Shown piece by piece: positions 7,813 to 16,982 of a stretch of 64,000 bases of DNA. Made by a program: the position numbers and the translations under genes. Numbering within the stretch: the first letter of the stretch is position 1; the number at the start of each line of letters is the position of its first letter. The DNA comes from GCA-2720975 sp964467985 (lineage in GTDB: Bacteria > Planctomycetota > UBA1135 > GCA-002686595), in NCBI GenBank assembly GCA_964467985.1, contig CAYXTP010000002.1, forward strand, positions 297,469 through 361,468. Reading direction: 5' to 3'. The notes below the pieces were generated by a model. That model did no database searches. It was not told the origin of the DNA and was given only the letters and a program-made list of their open reading frames with translations.

Positions 7813-8241
7813 GTGGGTGCCCGCATGCTGATGCAGTGCGTGCGCAATGCACTGTGGGCGCCCACCCTCGTATTCTTGGCTCACCTATTTCTCTCCCGGG
7901 GAATTGGGGCCTACGGCGTGCTTCCTTGGCTCGACAAACCCGTGCACCTACTCGGTGGGGCGGCCATTGCCTATTTCTTCGATTGCAGCTTGGGCATTCT
8001 TGAGGAACACGGAATGCTGGAGGCGACGGGGGACCGGGTGCGCTGGTTGCTGGCCGCCACGCTCACGGCGTCGGCGACCATCGTGTGGGAGTTCGCTGAG
8101 TACACCACGGATCGGCTTGGCTGGACGCGAGCCCAGGCTGGGCTGGAAGACACCCTCGGGGACATGGCACTTGGCCTGCTGGGCGGCCTCATGTGGCTTT
8201 GGGCACGGAGCGCAAGGCGCAGGCTTCCCCCTCGCGAGTGA
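7813..8241 (+). CDS. Small multi-helix membrane protein (DUF2238/YjdF-like)
   Basis: A 142-residue protein with about four hydrophobic segments. After the second comes the motif WEFAEYTTDRLG, and the last helix is preceded by AGLEDTLGDMALGLLGG. A Trp-Glu in the middle and a D-x-x-x-DM segment before the final helix are features of DUF2238/YjdF-type membrane proteins, but the match is judged by eye. The frame can start at GTG 7813 or ATG 7825. It lies 127 bases after sodN and could be co-transcribed, but no function can be assigned. Confidence 0.7.
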   Translation: MGARMLMQCVRNALWAPTLVFLAHLFLSRGIGAYGVLPWLDKPVHLLGGAAIAYFFDCSLGILEEHGMLEATGDRVRWLLAATLTASATIVWEFAEYTTDRLGWTRAQAGLEDTLGDMALGLLGGLMWLWARSARRRLPPRE

Positions 8242-8719
8242 CAACTCCGAGCTGCACAGCCCACAAGAAGGCGGTGGCCCAACGCATACCCAAATGTGGC
8301 AAGCGTGCCTTGCTTGGGTTCACAACCGAGGTGAGTTTGGAGGGCCACCCGGAAGACGTTCGGATGCGCCTCCCGAATGCATGTGGCGGGCGCTTGCTGG
8401 GTGAGTGCGCGCGGTCGTCTCGGTGTCAACCAGCCTGCTTGGGAAGGGCAACGGCCTGACACGGGTGATACACAAGCGCACCGTCTTGCGGGACTTACCC
8501 AAGATGGACCCGAATCCGATCTTTGGTGAAACACGCGCGAGGTAATTCCGTAGGTAAACGGTAGACTGGCGTAGCTCGGCCTGGAATCAGAGGAATTCGT
8601 GGCCGGCGATGTGCGCTGCCCACCCTGCATTCACTATTCCATCCATCCCGATCGGCCTCGGCCGAGCAGGTCATTACGTTCGGCCGTGGCCGAACAGCGG
8701 CGAGCCCGCGGAGAACTCC
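8242..8719 (+). other. Non-coding stretch with inverted repeats upstream of the TPR-ExbBD operon
   Basis: About 480 bases without a convincing gene. Close to the following start codon there is a perfect inverted repeat, GTTCGGCC at 8678-8685 and GGCCGAAC at 8688-8695 with a two-base centre, preceded by a related palindrome around CTCGGCCGAG near 8658-8667. This is a plausible operator or 5'-leader hairpin for the operon at 8720. The frame of the TPR gene is open through this region, but the sequence before 8720 does not look like a signal peptide. Confidence 0.4.
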
Positions 8720-11700
8720 ATGACAGTGCTTTTGCCCCTCTCCCTCGTCGCCACCTGGCTGCCGCTCCCCCATTCAGCCAATTCGCACGTGGCAGGGCCG
8801 ATTGAGACTTGGGGGACTGTTCTGGGCACCAGCGAGTTGGATGACGCTGAGGAGGCCTACCAATTCATCGTTGGCCTAGCCGAAAAGAGCATGCACGAGG
8901 TGGTCGTCCGGGAGGCACGCGCGTTTTTGCAGAGCTACCCGCGGCATCCCAAGGCGGCCAAGGTGCGATACCGCCTGGCCACGGCCCTGTTTGATCAACA
9001 GAAGTTCCAGCCTGCCAGGGCTGAATTGCGGCGACTCGAGTCCCTGGAGCAGTTCGTCTACGCTGCCGAGGTGGCTTTTCGCCTGGGCCAATGCGAGCTG
9101 AAACTAGGAGACTCGGAGCGGGCACGGACGGCGTTTGAGAGGGTCCAGCGGCTGGACAGCGAGTACTTGAAGCTCCCGGCCACCTACCTGCATGGTGAGG
9201 CGGCTTTCCGATGCGGGGACTTTGGACAAGCATCAAAGAGTTATCAGTCGGTGTTGGGTCTCAAGCCCGCCGGCGACGGCCGTGCTCCTGGTGGGGGCGA
9301 GTACCGAGCCGATGCCTTCTATGGGCTGTGCTGGTGCGCCTACAAACTGGAGGACTACGACCAGGCTGCCAAGCGGATTGCCAATTTCTGCAGCTCGTTC
9401 AAACAAGATCCGCGCCTGGATGAGATGTTTTTCCTGCTCGGGGAGTGCCACTTGGAGAGTGGGCGGCACGCTCAGGCCCTAGCGGCCTACGCGGCAGTCG
9501 AGGCAGGTCCCAGTGCCGACGGAGCCCTGCGCGGTGCTGGGTTCGCCTGTGCGGCTCTAGGTCAACACGCGGACGCCGCGCAGTGGTTCCAGAGGTTGCT
9601 GGAAGACCATCCGAACAGTCGCTTCGCCTCCGAGGTCGCCCTTCAATCCGGCATTCAATGGTTGCTCGCTGGCGAGCCCCAATCAGCCTTGGATGCCTTG
9701 GCCCACCCGAGTACTCCGCAGGGTCCTGAGTCCCTTTTCTGGAAGGCGCGCTGCAACTCGCAGCTGGGAGATCATGGCGCGGCCCTCACTCTGCTCGAGC
9801 GTGCCCTGCAGGATCCATCGCTGCAGCATCCATCCAAGCATGGACCCAATGGGAGCGAACTATCTGCGCGCTTGGAAGTGGCTCGTGGGGACGCCTTGTT
9901 TGAGCTCGGACGCGGCGCCGATGCGGCCGCAGCTTACGCTGCTGCAGGGTCCGACTACGCGCTGCACGCGGCGGCCGTCGCCAGGCTGAACGATGGGTTT
10001 CCCGCAGAGGCCTTGCGGCTGATTGCGCCCATAGCGGCCAAGCCGGAGAGTGAATATCGGCTGGACGCCCTCTTGACCCAGGGCGAGGCCCTCTTTGCGC
10101 TGCAGCGCTTCGACGAGGCTTTCCCCCTTTTTGATGCTGTTGGAGTGCAGAGCGAGTCTCGGGAAGCGCGCGGCCGGGCCCTTGCTCGGGCAGGCTGGTG
10201 CCTATTCAGGACCGGACACCATGACCAGGCTGCGACTCGTTTTGCGGAGGTAGGCAAGTCCTATCCGCGATCCGACTTTGCACCCGAGTCCCTTTTTATG
10301 CTGGGTCGATCGTCTGAGGCCGGGGGTCACCCGGCGAAGGCCAAGGCTGCCTTTACCGCCTACTTGAAGGCTTACTCAGCTGGCCCGCACACGGTGGAGA
10401 CTAGCCTGAGGTTGGCCCGCCTCGAACCGGGCGCCGCAGGGGAGCAACGACTCGAGCAGTTGTTGAAGGTCGCACCGGATGCCGACCTCGCCGCTCAGGC
10501 ACGCTACGACCTTGCGGAGAGACAGAGCGCTGACGGACGCCACGCCATCGCAACCCGCAACTACCGTGCGCTCCTGGAATCCGGCCCCGATGGTGCACTG
10601 GCCGCCCCCGCGACCTACGGACTCGCCTGGGGGCTCTTCTCGCAAGAGCTCTACGAGCCGGCGGCTGTAGCGCTTGAGCACTTGCTGGCGCGGCGGGATC
10701 TGACGCCCGACCTCAAGTTGGTGGGGCTGGAGCTCACCGTTTACACGGCGCGCCGCATGGGAAACGGGGACCTCGCCAGCCAGGCGTTTGAGGCGTTTGC
10801 CGCCCAGTGCACCGACGAGACGAGGCGGCTCCAGGCGGCCAAGGTCGCCGCGGCGGCCCTGCGAGAGGCGGGGAGCCTGGGCAAGGCGCAACGGTTGTTC
10901 GCCAAGCTGTTGGGCATCACCCAGCAAGAGTCCATTGGCGTGGCTATCGCAGTGGAGCAAGCGTATCTCGCGCTGGATCTGGGCGATGCAGCGCAAGCCG
11001 AGGGCTTGTTGCGCCGCGTCCTGCCCAATGCCGCGGACTCTGCGGACCTGACAGAGGCCTTCTTCTTTGTGGGCGAGGCATGGTTTGAGGCAGGGGACGA
11101 CGTGAGGGCGACCTCCAATTACCAGGTGGCCATGGGATCTCCATCTGAAGACGTGGCGGCCCGCTCTCTCTACAAGTGTGGATTCGCGATGTTGCGCACC
11201 GAGAACCACCAGGCGGCCGCAGCCTGCTTCAAGGCGCTCGTGGCGCAATACCCGGACAACACCTTTGCCGGTGAGGCAAGTTTCCTGCAGGGCGAGGCCT
11301 TGTTCCGCAGCGGCGAGTTCGACCAGGCAATCGCTCCCCTGCGGCACGTTGTGCAGGCTCACCCGAAGCATGCGGTCTTGCCCAAGGCTCTTTTCCGCCT
11401 GGGGCTCGCTCTAGCTCACACGCAGAGTTGGCAAAAGGCGCAGGTCCACTTGGCCACGCTCATCCAGCGCTTCCCCGATTTCCCTAGCCGCGATGAGGCG
11501 CAGCTCTGGCGCGGCCGGGCCCTCGTCGAGATGGGCAATCTGCGCGCTGCTCGCAGTTCGTTCCGGGCTGTGACAGAGCGCAATGATGGAGTGCTCTCTG
11601 CGCGGGCGCACATTGGTCTCGGGAAACTGTCCATGTCCGAGGGCAATCTCGAGGATGCGTTGTCGTCCTTTTTGAAAGTGAGCGTTCTGTACTCCCACTC

Positions 11701-11857
11701 CGAGGAGGTGGGGGAGGCGCTCTTCCTGGCCGGTAGCGTCCTGGAGAAGCAGGGTAAGCCCCAACGGGCACGCGCTCAGTACCAGGAACTCATCGAACGC
11801 GCCCCCAAGTGCCTGCACGCGAAACAGGCCAGGCAGCGTCTCATCAACTTGGGGTGA
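8720..11857 (+). CDS. Exported tetratricopeptide-repeat protein, first gene of a Tol/Exb-like operon
   Basis: A 1045-residue protein with an N-terminal signal peptide (MTVLLPLSLVATWLPL), no lipobox, and then TPR-type helical pairs along the whole length, such as AKVRYRLATALFDQQKF, AFYGLCWCAYKLEDYDQA and ALFRLGLALAHTQSWQKA. The repeats resemble those of YbgF/CpoB and BamD-like proteins, which act in the periplasm as scaffolds. The open frame extends to 8609, but the ATG at 8720 directly precedes the signal peptide. ExbB, ExbD and a TonB-like fusion protein follow with gaps of 85, 27 and 18 bases, so it is probably the periplasmic scaffold of that energised complex, in the role CpoB plays for Tol-Pal. 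The specific partner is not known. Confidence 0.85.
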   Translation: MTVLLPLSLVATWLPLPHSANSHVAGPIETWGTVLGTSELDDAEEAYQFIVGLAEKSMHEVVVREARAFLQSYPRHPKAAKVRYRLATALFDQQKFQPARAELRRLESLEQFVYAAEVAFRLGQCELKLGDSERARTAFERVQRLDSEYLKLPATYLHGEAAFRCGDFGQASKSYQSVLGLKPAGDGRAPGGGEYRADAFYGLCWCAYKLEDYDQAAKRIANFCSSFKQDPRLDEMFFLLGECHLESGRHAQALAAYAAVEAGPSADGALRGAGFACAALGQHADAAQWFQRLLEDHPNSRFASEVALQSGIQWLLAGEPQSALDALAHPSTPQGPESLFWKARCNSQLGDHGAALTLLERALQDPSLQHPSKHGPNGSELSARLEVARGDALFELGRGADAAAAYAAAGSDYALHAAAVARLNDGFPAEALRLIAPIAAKPESEYRLDALLTQGEALFALQRFDEAFPLFDAVGVQSESREARGRALARAGWCLFRTGHHDQAATRFAEVGKSYPRSDFAPESLFMLGRSSEAGGHPAKAKAAFTAYLKAYSAGPHTVETSLRLARLEPGAAGEQRLEQLLKVAPDADLAAQARYDLAERQSADGRHAIATRNYRALLESGPDGALAAPATYGLAWGLFSQELYEPAAVALEHLLARRDLTPDLKLVGLELTVYTARRMGNGDLASQAFEAFAAQCTDETRRLQAAKVAAAALREAGSLGKAQRLFAKLLGITQQESIGVAIAVEQAYLALDLGDAAQAEGLLRRVLPNAADSADLTEAFFFVGEAWFEAGDDVRATSNYQVAMGSPSEDVAARSLYKCGFAMLRTENHQAAAACFKALVAQYPDNTFAGEASFLQGEALFRSGEFDQAIAPLRHVVQAHPKHAVLPKALFRLGLALAHTQSWQKAQVHLATLIQRFPDFPSRDEAQLWRGRALVEMGNLRAARSSFRAVTERNDGVLSARAHIGLGKLSMSEGNLEDALSSFLKVSVLYSHSEEVGEALFLAGSVLEKQGKPQRARAQYQELIERAPKCLHAKQARQRLINLG

Positions 11858-11942
11858 CAGGTCTCCCCTGAACGGCTGATCTTCGGGTCTGGCCTCCATG
11901 TACTCAGTCTGCAGCGCTCCATTTACCCATTTGTCTTCCACC

Positions 11943-12650
11943 ATGTTCGTGACTCTCGCCAGCTTCGCGCTGATCCACTCCGCCACACAGGGCGGCAACG
12001 AGGCTGCCCAGGCCTTCAACGCTGCAGACCTGGGTTCGCTATACAGCTTGCTGCTCAAAGGCGGCCCGCTCATGGTGCCCATCGGGCTGTGCTCGATCAT
12101 GGCCCTGGCCTTTGCCACGGAGCGCTGGATTCGACTGCGGCCCTCGCACCTGGGGACCGGCGGGTCCTTTCCGCGCAAGGTTGTCGACAGTGCCAGGGAA
12201 GGGGGCGTCGAGTCCGCCATGTCCACCTGCGAGTCGGGCCGTTCACCCTTGGCGCGCATCCTCTGCTCAGGCCTGAAGCACTCGACTGGCCCCTTCCTAG
12301 AACGCGAGAAAATGGTCGAAGACACCGCTGCCAGTGAGGTGAAGCGGCTGGGGCAAAACCTCCGGCCCTTGCTCCTTGTCTGGCTGATTGCCCCCCTATT
12401 AGGACTCCTCGGGACGGTTTGGGGGATGATTGAGGCTTTCAGCGAGATTGCCATGCAGGAGGGGCTCGGGAAGCCGGAGATGTTGGCTGCTGGCATCTAT
12501 CAAGCTCTCACAACAACCGCGGCGGGCCTGGCCGTGGCGATTCCCGCGGTGGTGGCTCACCACTACCTCAAGGGCCGCATTGAGTTGTTCGCAAGGAGGT
12601 CGGAGGAAATCTACCGGGAAGTGGACGCCGAGCTCGCCGCGCGTGCCTGA
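11943..12650 (+). CDS. exbB: MotA/TolQ/ExbB proton-channel family protein
   Basis: A 235-residue inner-membrane protein of the ExbB/TolQ family, which with ExbD/TolR forms a proton channel energising a third, envelope-spanning protein. Three helices are visible in the usual places (about residues 39-60, 130-155 and 178-203). The last carries the conserved TTTAAGLAVAIPAVVAHHYL segment, and the middle one the APLLGLLGTVWGMIEAF motif, both diagnostic. An N-terminal stretch before the first helix looks like an extra signal segment, as in other bacteria with long ExbB proteins. Alternative start: ATG 11898. It sits between the TPR gene and exbD. Confidence 0.93.
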   Translation: MFVTLASFALIHSATQGGNEAAQAFNAADLGSLYSLLLKGGPLMVPIGLCSIMALAFATERWIRLRPSHLGTGGSFPRKVVDSAREGGVESAMSTCESGRSPLARILCSGLKHSTGPFLEREKMVEDTAASEVKRLGQNLRPLLLVWLIAPLLGLLGTVWGMIEAFSEIAMQEGLGKPEMLAAGIYQALTTTAAGLAVAIPAVVAHHYLKGRIELFARRSEEIYREVDAELAARA

Positions 12651-12677
12651 TTCGCTCCGCCCTCACCCGTCATCGCC

Positions 12678-13088
12678 ATGCAAATACAAGACACCGATTC
12701 CAGCGAAGACCTTGCCATGAACCTGGCCCCGATGATTGACGTGGTCTTCCTCTTGCTGATTTTCTTTATGGTCGCGACCACATTCGCGGTGCACGAGAAG
12801 GAGCTCTCTGTGGATCTTCCCTTGGCGGAGAGTGGAGATGAGGCCGGCCTGGACACTCAGGAGGTCGTGCTCAATCTCATGGCCGACGGCAGCATCGTGA
12901 TGGACGGCGAAGCGATCGGCCCCGACGCACTACGCGCTCGATTGGAGCGCATCGCACGCGGGAACCCCAAGACTCCCGTCACGATTCGAGGCGACAAACG
13001 CGTCTTTCACGAGCATGTGGTTTCGTTGATGGATACGTGCAGGCTAGCCGGATTGGTCGATCTAGGCATTACAACCATCGACGGGTGA
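12678..13088 (+). CDS. exbD: ExbD/TolR family proton-channel protein
   Basis: A 136-residue protein with one N-terminal helix carrying the proton-binding aspartate: the motif LAPMIDVVFLLLIFFMVATTF places it at D21. A periplasmic domain of about 95 residues follows with the usual ExbD/TolR strands (VVLNLMADGSIVMDGEAI, then VTIRGDKRVFHEHVVSLMD). The length is typical. It starts 27 bases after exbB and ends 18 bases before the large fusion gene. ExbD should contact the S-x-x-x-H helix of that fusion protein, as it does in TonB and TolA. No abnormality is seen. Confidence 0.94.
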   Translation: MQIQDTDSSEDLAMNLAPMIDVVFLLLIFFMVATTFAVHEKELSVDLPLAESGDEAGLDTQEVVLNLMADGSIVMDGEAIGPDALRARLERIARGNPKTPVTIRGDKRVFHEHVVSLMDTCRLAGLVDLGITTIDG

Positions 13089-13106
13089 GTGCGCGGATGA
13101 AACCAC

Positions 13107-16100
13107 ATGCTCAGTAGGTTGCAGCGTTGGCGTGCCGGAGGCGGACGCCCGGATGCCAATGGGGACCGGCATCTCGGCAAGAACATCGTCATCGTGGCGG
13201 CTCTCATGGGACTGGGCTTCTTCGCGGCCTGGCTCCGGTTCCGACCGTACCTTGGCAGCGAGGGGCAATTCACCGACGGGCAGCAGGCCTATGATCGTGT
13301 GCATGACTCGGATGTGCGCTACGCAATCTGGGACACCCCCGTCCGTCTACCACAGGGGGTCAATGGCCCCGAAGGCGAAAGCCGGCCTAGCTTGTCGCCG
13401 GACGGGCGTTTCCTGGTCTATGCGGTCGGCGAACGCGGTTTGGGAAGCGATCTTTACATTGCAGAAATGGTCGAAGGCGTGCCCGTTGACCCTGCACCGC
13501 TTGCGAGCCTGAATACCTCAGCGGATGAGTTGGCGCCCTGCTTCAGCGGCGGCTCCCTGTGGTTTTCTTCGGATCGTCCGGGCACCGCCGGTGGGCTCGA
13601 TTTGCACCGCGCAGCGTACGACCGTGGTGTCTTTGGGCCAGTTGAGCGCGTTCTGGGCGGTGTGAACTCGGACGCAGATGACACGGATCCCGCCCCCGTG
13701 CCGGGGGAGTTGGACCTCGTTTTCGCTTCCAACCGCGACACCCTTGGCTCGCTTGAGGACTTTCAGTTGTATCGGGCCAGTCCAGCCGCTGAAGCCACGC
13801 AAGGACCAGTTGAAGAGCCCGCAGGTCAAGCGTGGAGTGTTGAGGCCCTCGTGCCGCTGAACTCGGCTTACCAAGAAAGGGAGCCAGCCTTTACCGCCGA
13901 TGGGCGAACGCTCTTTTTCGCCTCCAATCGTGCAGGCGGTGCGGGTTCGTATGACCTGTATCGCAGCACGTTTTCTGAAGCAGAAGGGCCGGGTCAGTGG
14001 CTAGCACCCGAGCCCCTCGTGGGGGTCAACACTCCCGGCGGCGAGCGCGGCCCGAGCCCGTCGAGAGATGGCTTCAGCTTGCTTCTGACGGTGGACGGCA
14101 TGGCGGATGAAGGGGAACAGTCCGCCGCCGCCGACTTGTTCAGAGCTCACTCACTGGAGTTATTTAGGAATCCCGGGCCGCCAGTGGGCCTGACCGAGAT
14201 TCTCATCCTGCTGGCCCTCGCCGCCTTGGCCGTTTTGGCCTGGCTTGCGAAGCGTTGGGAACAGCTGGAAGTCGTGTACAAGTGCTTCCTCGTGTCGATC
14301 ATCGCCCACCTGCTGCTCATGGGCTACTTCCGGGAGGTCTACCCCGAGGGGCAAGACTACGTGTTGCACGATGGTGACAGTCGAATACGAATGCGACTTG
14401 TTGCTAGCCAATCAGTCGCTTCTCAGGCACGCAATGAGGAGCGCAGCGGCGCCCTTGAAGTAGCCCGGGCGGAAGGCGCGACTGAAGCGCAGCCGGCAAC
14501 GCGTTTTACCGTCGCTGCGGATCCATTGGAAACGGATGCAGCTCCCGCAGAGGCCAAGCTCGAGCGCGTGGACCAAGTTGCGCCCCAACAACCCGAGCGA
14601 ATGGAGACGGGCGATGTCGCTCCGGACGCGATTGCGGATCAGGCCGCGCGGGGGCGGGCCAACCGGGCCGACTTGCTGAGGGATACTGAGACGCTTGCCC
14701 GGAGATTCGGGACCGCGCCGTCGATCTCAGTCGAGTCGGCGAAGACTGCGGCCCATGGGCAGCGTCAGGCGGCCGACAGTCCGGGGCGGGAGCGGCAGTC
14801 TCTGGCTAATCTGGACAGTGGCGGTCCAAGCCTCTCCGCGCTGGGTCGGTCGACTCGAGCCGATCAGCCGAGCGCTCCGGCTGCTGAGCGTGTTGAGTTG
14901 CGACAGGGTGCGCTTGGGCGAATCACCCAGTCCAGTCCGGTCCTGCTAGCGCCTACCGCTGAGGCGTTTGCGCGCCGCAGCGGGGTTGTCGAATCACTGG
15001 CGGTCGAGTCAGCCAACACCGGAGGACGGGGAAAACGTTCAGAGCCTAGCCTGCGCGATGGAAGTTTGACGGCAGCGGACACCCTGTCCCTGGCGAGTCA
15101 TTCCGACGCGAGCGCTGCGGCCCCTTTGCAGCGAGGAGCCGAGCGCAAATTCGACGTCAGCCAGAAGATTGAGTTCGAGGAATGGAATCGTCCCTCCCAA
15201 GAGATGGGCGTTCGGACAGACCTGCAGATTCCCACGCAGAATACGGAGGCCGGTGCTCGCAGCGGCGTGGCGCAGCACGACCTGCTCGAATCCCTGCCCC
15301 AGAATCCAGCGCTGCGTAGCCGTGAGGGTGAGAGCTTCGAGTTGCAAGCCAAGGGAGGCTTCGCCCGACCCGACCTCTCAATGGATTTGACACCCGAGCC
15401 CCGTGGGCTGGATGTGGCCGATCGGCGAGCGCAGGGCTCTTTGGGCACGCCCCTGCGCAAGAAGCTCCTCGCACATCCAGAAGGCGCTGAGTCCGGCACG
15501 CGCGTCGCTCTTGAGGCTGCCGTGGAATCGCCGCGCACGGTGGCACTCCCTGCCTCGGAGTCCGGGGACCGAGGCGAAGCGCTCGAGGACTTGCTGGCAG
15601 GCATGGTCACCGATGCGGTCCTTGCACCGCCCGCCAGGAATCGCGTCCCGTCCGGTGGCGGACTCGAGGGCCCGCAACGGTTCCACTCAGTGATGGGTTT
15701 GCCCGATCAGGGTCCTCGTTTGGAGCCCCTGCGCAGCCCACGCAGGGAGTTGCAAGAGGGGCTCACGCCCGTCATCGCTCGCTGGGATCACACCCCGTAC
15801 CAATCTCGATCAGGTGATCGCAAGACCCATGCACTCGATCTGCACGGGGGTACCGTTGAGACGGAGGCCGCCGTGGCAGCCGGCCTGGCCTACCTGGCGC
15901 GGTTGCAAAACCCAGCTGGGTACTGGGGTAGCCCTCGGGATCTCGACGAGAAGTACGGGAGGGTGGCTATCGGCAAGACGGGGCTGTGCCTGTTGGCGTT
16001 TCTAGGCGCGGGCCACACGCAAGTGCCCATCGATGGCGCGCCGGATAGCGAGTACTCGCACGCCGTTGGAAAGGCGATTGACTTTCTCTTGGCCATTCAG

Positions 16101-16913
16101 GATTCCCGCGGGCACTTCGGGGACACCTCCTCCTACGGAAACGCAGTCGCAACCTACGCACTGGCGGAGGCCTTCGCTTTGACGGCGGATACGCGACTAA
16201 GGCGCCCACTCGAGCGAGCGATTGAGCATATCCAGGGCAAGCAGATGCACTCTCGCGACCCGCGCTTCAACGGAGGATGGGGGTACTATTATCCCGATGC
16301 TCGCAGCTTTGACCGTTGGCCGCGGGTGTCGGTCACGGCCTGGCAAGTGATGGCACTGGAATCCGCACAACTCGGCGGCCTGACTGTGAATGCGCAGGTG
16401 TTCAGCGACGCGCATGGTTTTTTGACGTCCGCTTGGGACGAACGGCACCGCGCCTACCGCTACAACCACGACCCCTCTCGCCTGAGCAGCAACTACCCAA
16501 TTCTTCCGGGATCGACCCCCGCAGCGCTGTTCGCCCTCTCGCTGCTGGGGGAGGACATCGCCAGCTCTGAGTTCAACAGCGCCCGGCGGTTTGTGCTGCA
16601 GAAGGCTCCACAACGTTACGCCGACCAAGGTGATGATGCTTTCATCTTCAACGCGAGCGGCAATTTGTACTTCTGGTACTACGGTACCCTCTCCTTGTTC
16701 CGCATGGGTGGCACTGCATGGAAACAATGGAATACGGCCATGCAAGAGTGCCTCCTGCCATCTCAGCAGCCTGACGGTTCCTGGAGGCCTATCTCGGTCT
16801 ATGCCGAGTACGCGGCTGACTCCAACAGTGACCGAAGCTACACCACTGCGATGTGTGTTCTTACGTTGGAGGTGTACTACAGGTACTTCACACCACTGCT
16901 CAAGGTGAAGTGA
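13107..16913 (+). CDS. Giant TonB/TolA-like fusion: PD40 propeller, S-x-x-x-H membrane anchor, linker and squalene-cyclase-like toroid
   Basis: A 1268-residue protein. In order: cytoplasmic N-terminus, helix 1 (about 26-43), a periplasmic PD40/TolB-like beta-propeller (about 85-345, repeats such as SRPSLSPDGRFLVYA and EPAFTADGRTLFFASNR), helix 2 (about 363-381), a short cytoplasmic loop, helix 3 (about 389-408), a long low-complexity linker (about 415-900) and a C-terminal alpha/alpha toroid resembling squalene-cyclase and prenyltransferase repeats (about 906-1265). Helix 3 contains S397-I-I-A-H401, the Ser/His spacing essential in TonB and TolA for coupling to ExbB/ExbD, and its predicted direction (inside to outside) is right. 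I see no catalytic DxDD-type acid, so the toroid is more likely a binding or enzyme-like scaffold than a cyclase. Linker segments near 695-715 and 965-980 of the coding path repeat an ARR-x(7)-VESA pattern. Confidence 0.8.
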   Translation: MLSRLQRWRAGGGRPDANGDRHLGKNIVIVAALMGLGFFAAWLRFRPYLGSEGQFTDGQQAYDRVHDSDVRYAIWDTPVRLPQGVNGPEGESRPSLSPDGRFLVYAVGERGLGSDLYIAEMVEGVPVDPAPLASLNTSADELAPCFSGGSLWFSSDRPGTAGGLDLHRAAYDRGVFGPVERVLGGVNSDADDTDPAPVPGELDLVFASNRDTLGSLEDFQLYRASPAAEATQGPVEEPAGQAWSVEALVPLNSAYQEREPAFTADGRTLFFASNRAGGAGSYDLYRSTFSEAEGPGQWLAPEPLVGVNTPGGERGPSPSRDGFSLLLTVDGMADEGEQSAAADLFRAHSLELFRNPGPPVGLTEILILLALAALAVLAWLAKRWEQLEVVYKCFLVSIIAHLLLMGYFREVYPEGQDYVLHDGDSRIRMRLVASQSVASQARNEERSGALEVARAEGATEAQPATRFTVAADPLETDAAPAEAKLERVDQVAPQQPERMETGDVAPDAIADQAARGRANRADLLRDTETLARRFGTAPSISVESAKTAAHGQRQAADSPGRERQSLANLDSGGPSLSALGRSTRADQPSAPAAERVELRQGALGRITQSSPVLLAPTAEAFARRSGVVESLAVESANTGGRGKRSEPSLRDGSLTAADTLSLASHSDASAAAPLQRGAERKFDVSQKIEFEEWNRPSQEMGVRTDLQIPTQNTEAGARSGVAQHDLLESLPQNPALRSREGESFELQAKGGFARPDLSMDLTPEPRGLDVADRRAQGSLGTPLRKKLLAHPEGAESGTRVALEAAVESPRTVALPASESGDRGEALEDLLAGMVTDAVLAPPARNRVPSGGGLEGPQRFHSVMGLPDQGPRLEPLRSPRRELQEGLTPVIARWDHTPYQSRSGDRKTHALDLHGGTVETEAAVAAGLAYLARLQNPAGYWGSPRDLDEKYGRVAIGKTGLCLLAFLGAGHTQVPIDGAPDSEYSHAVGKAIDFLLAIQDSRGHFGDTSSYGNAVATYALAEAFALTADTRLRRPLERAIEHIQGKQMHSRDPRFNGGWGYYYPDARSFDRWPRVSVTAWQVMALESAQLGGLTVNAQVFSDAHGFLTSAWDERHRAYRYNHDPSRLSSNYPILPGSTPAALFALSLLGEDIASSEFNSARRFVLQKAPQRYADQGDDAFIFNASGNLYFWYYGTLSLFRMGGTAWKQWNTAMQECLLPSQQPDGSWRPISVYAEYAADSNSDRSYTTAMCVLTLEVYYRYFTPLLKVK

Positions 16914-16982
16914 GGTGTCTCCAGCTGCGCGGGCGCGCCTACAATGGACTCCCGCCAGTAGCTTGGGTGCCCTGCCGAACAC

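Noticed and set aside
10376..11371. 331-residue minus-strand frame inside the TPR gene
   Set aside because: Shadow of a high-GC gene; no ribosome-binding site or family features.
13107..16913. True squalene cyclase or prenyltransferase
   Set aside because: The C-terminal toroid has the repeats but I see no catalytic acid motif, and it is fused to an energised envelope anchor.
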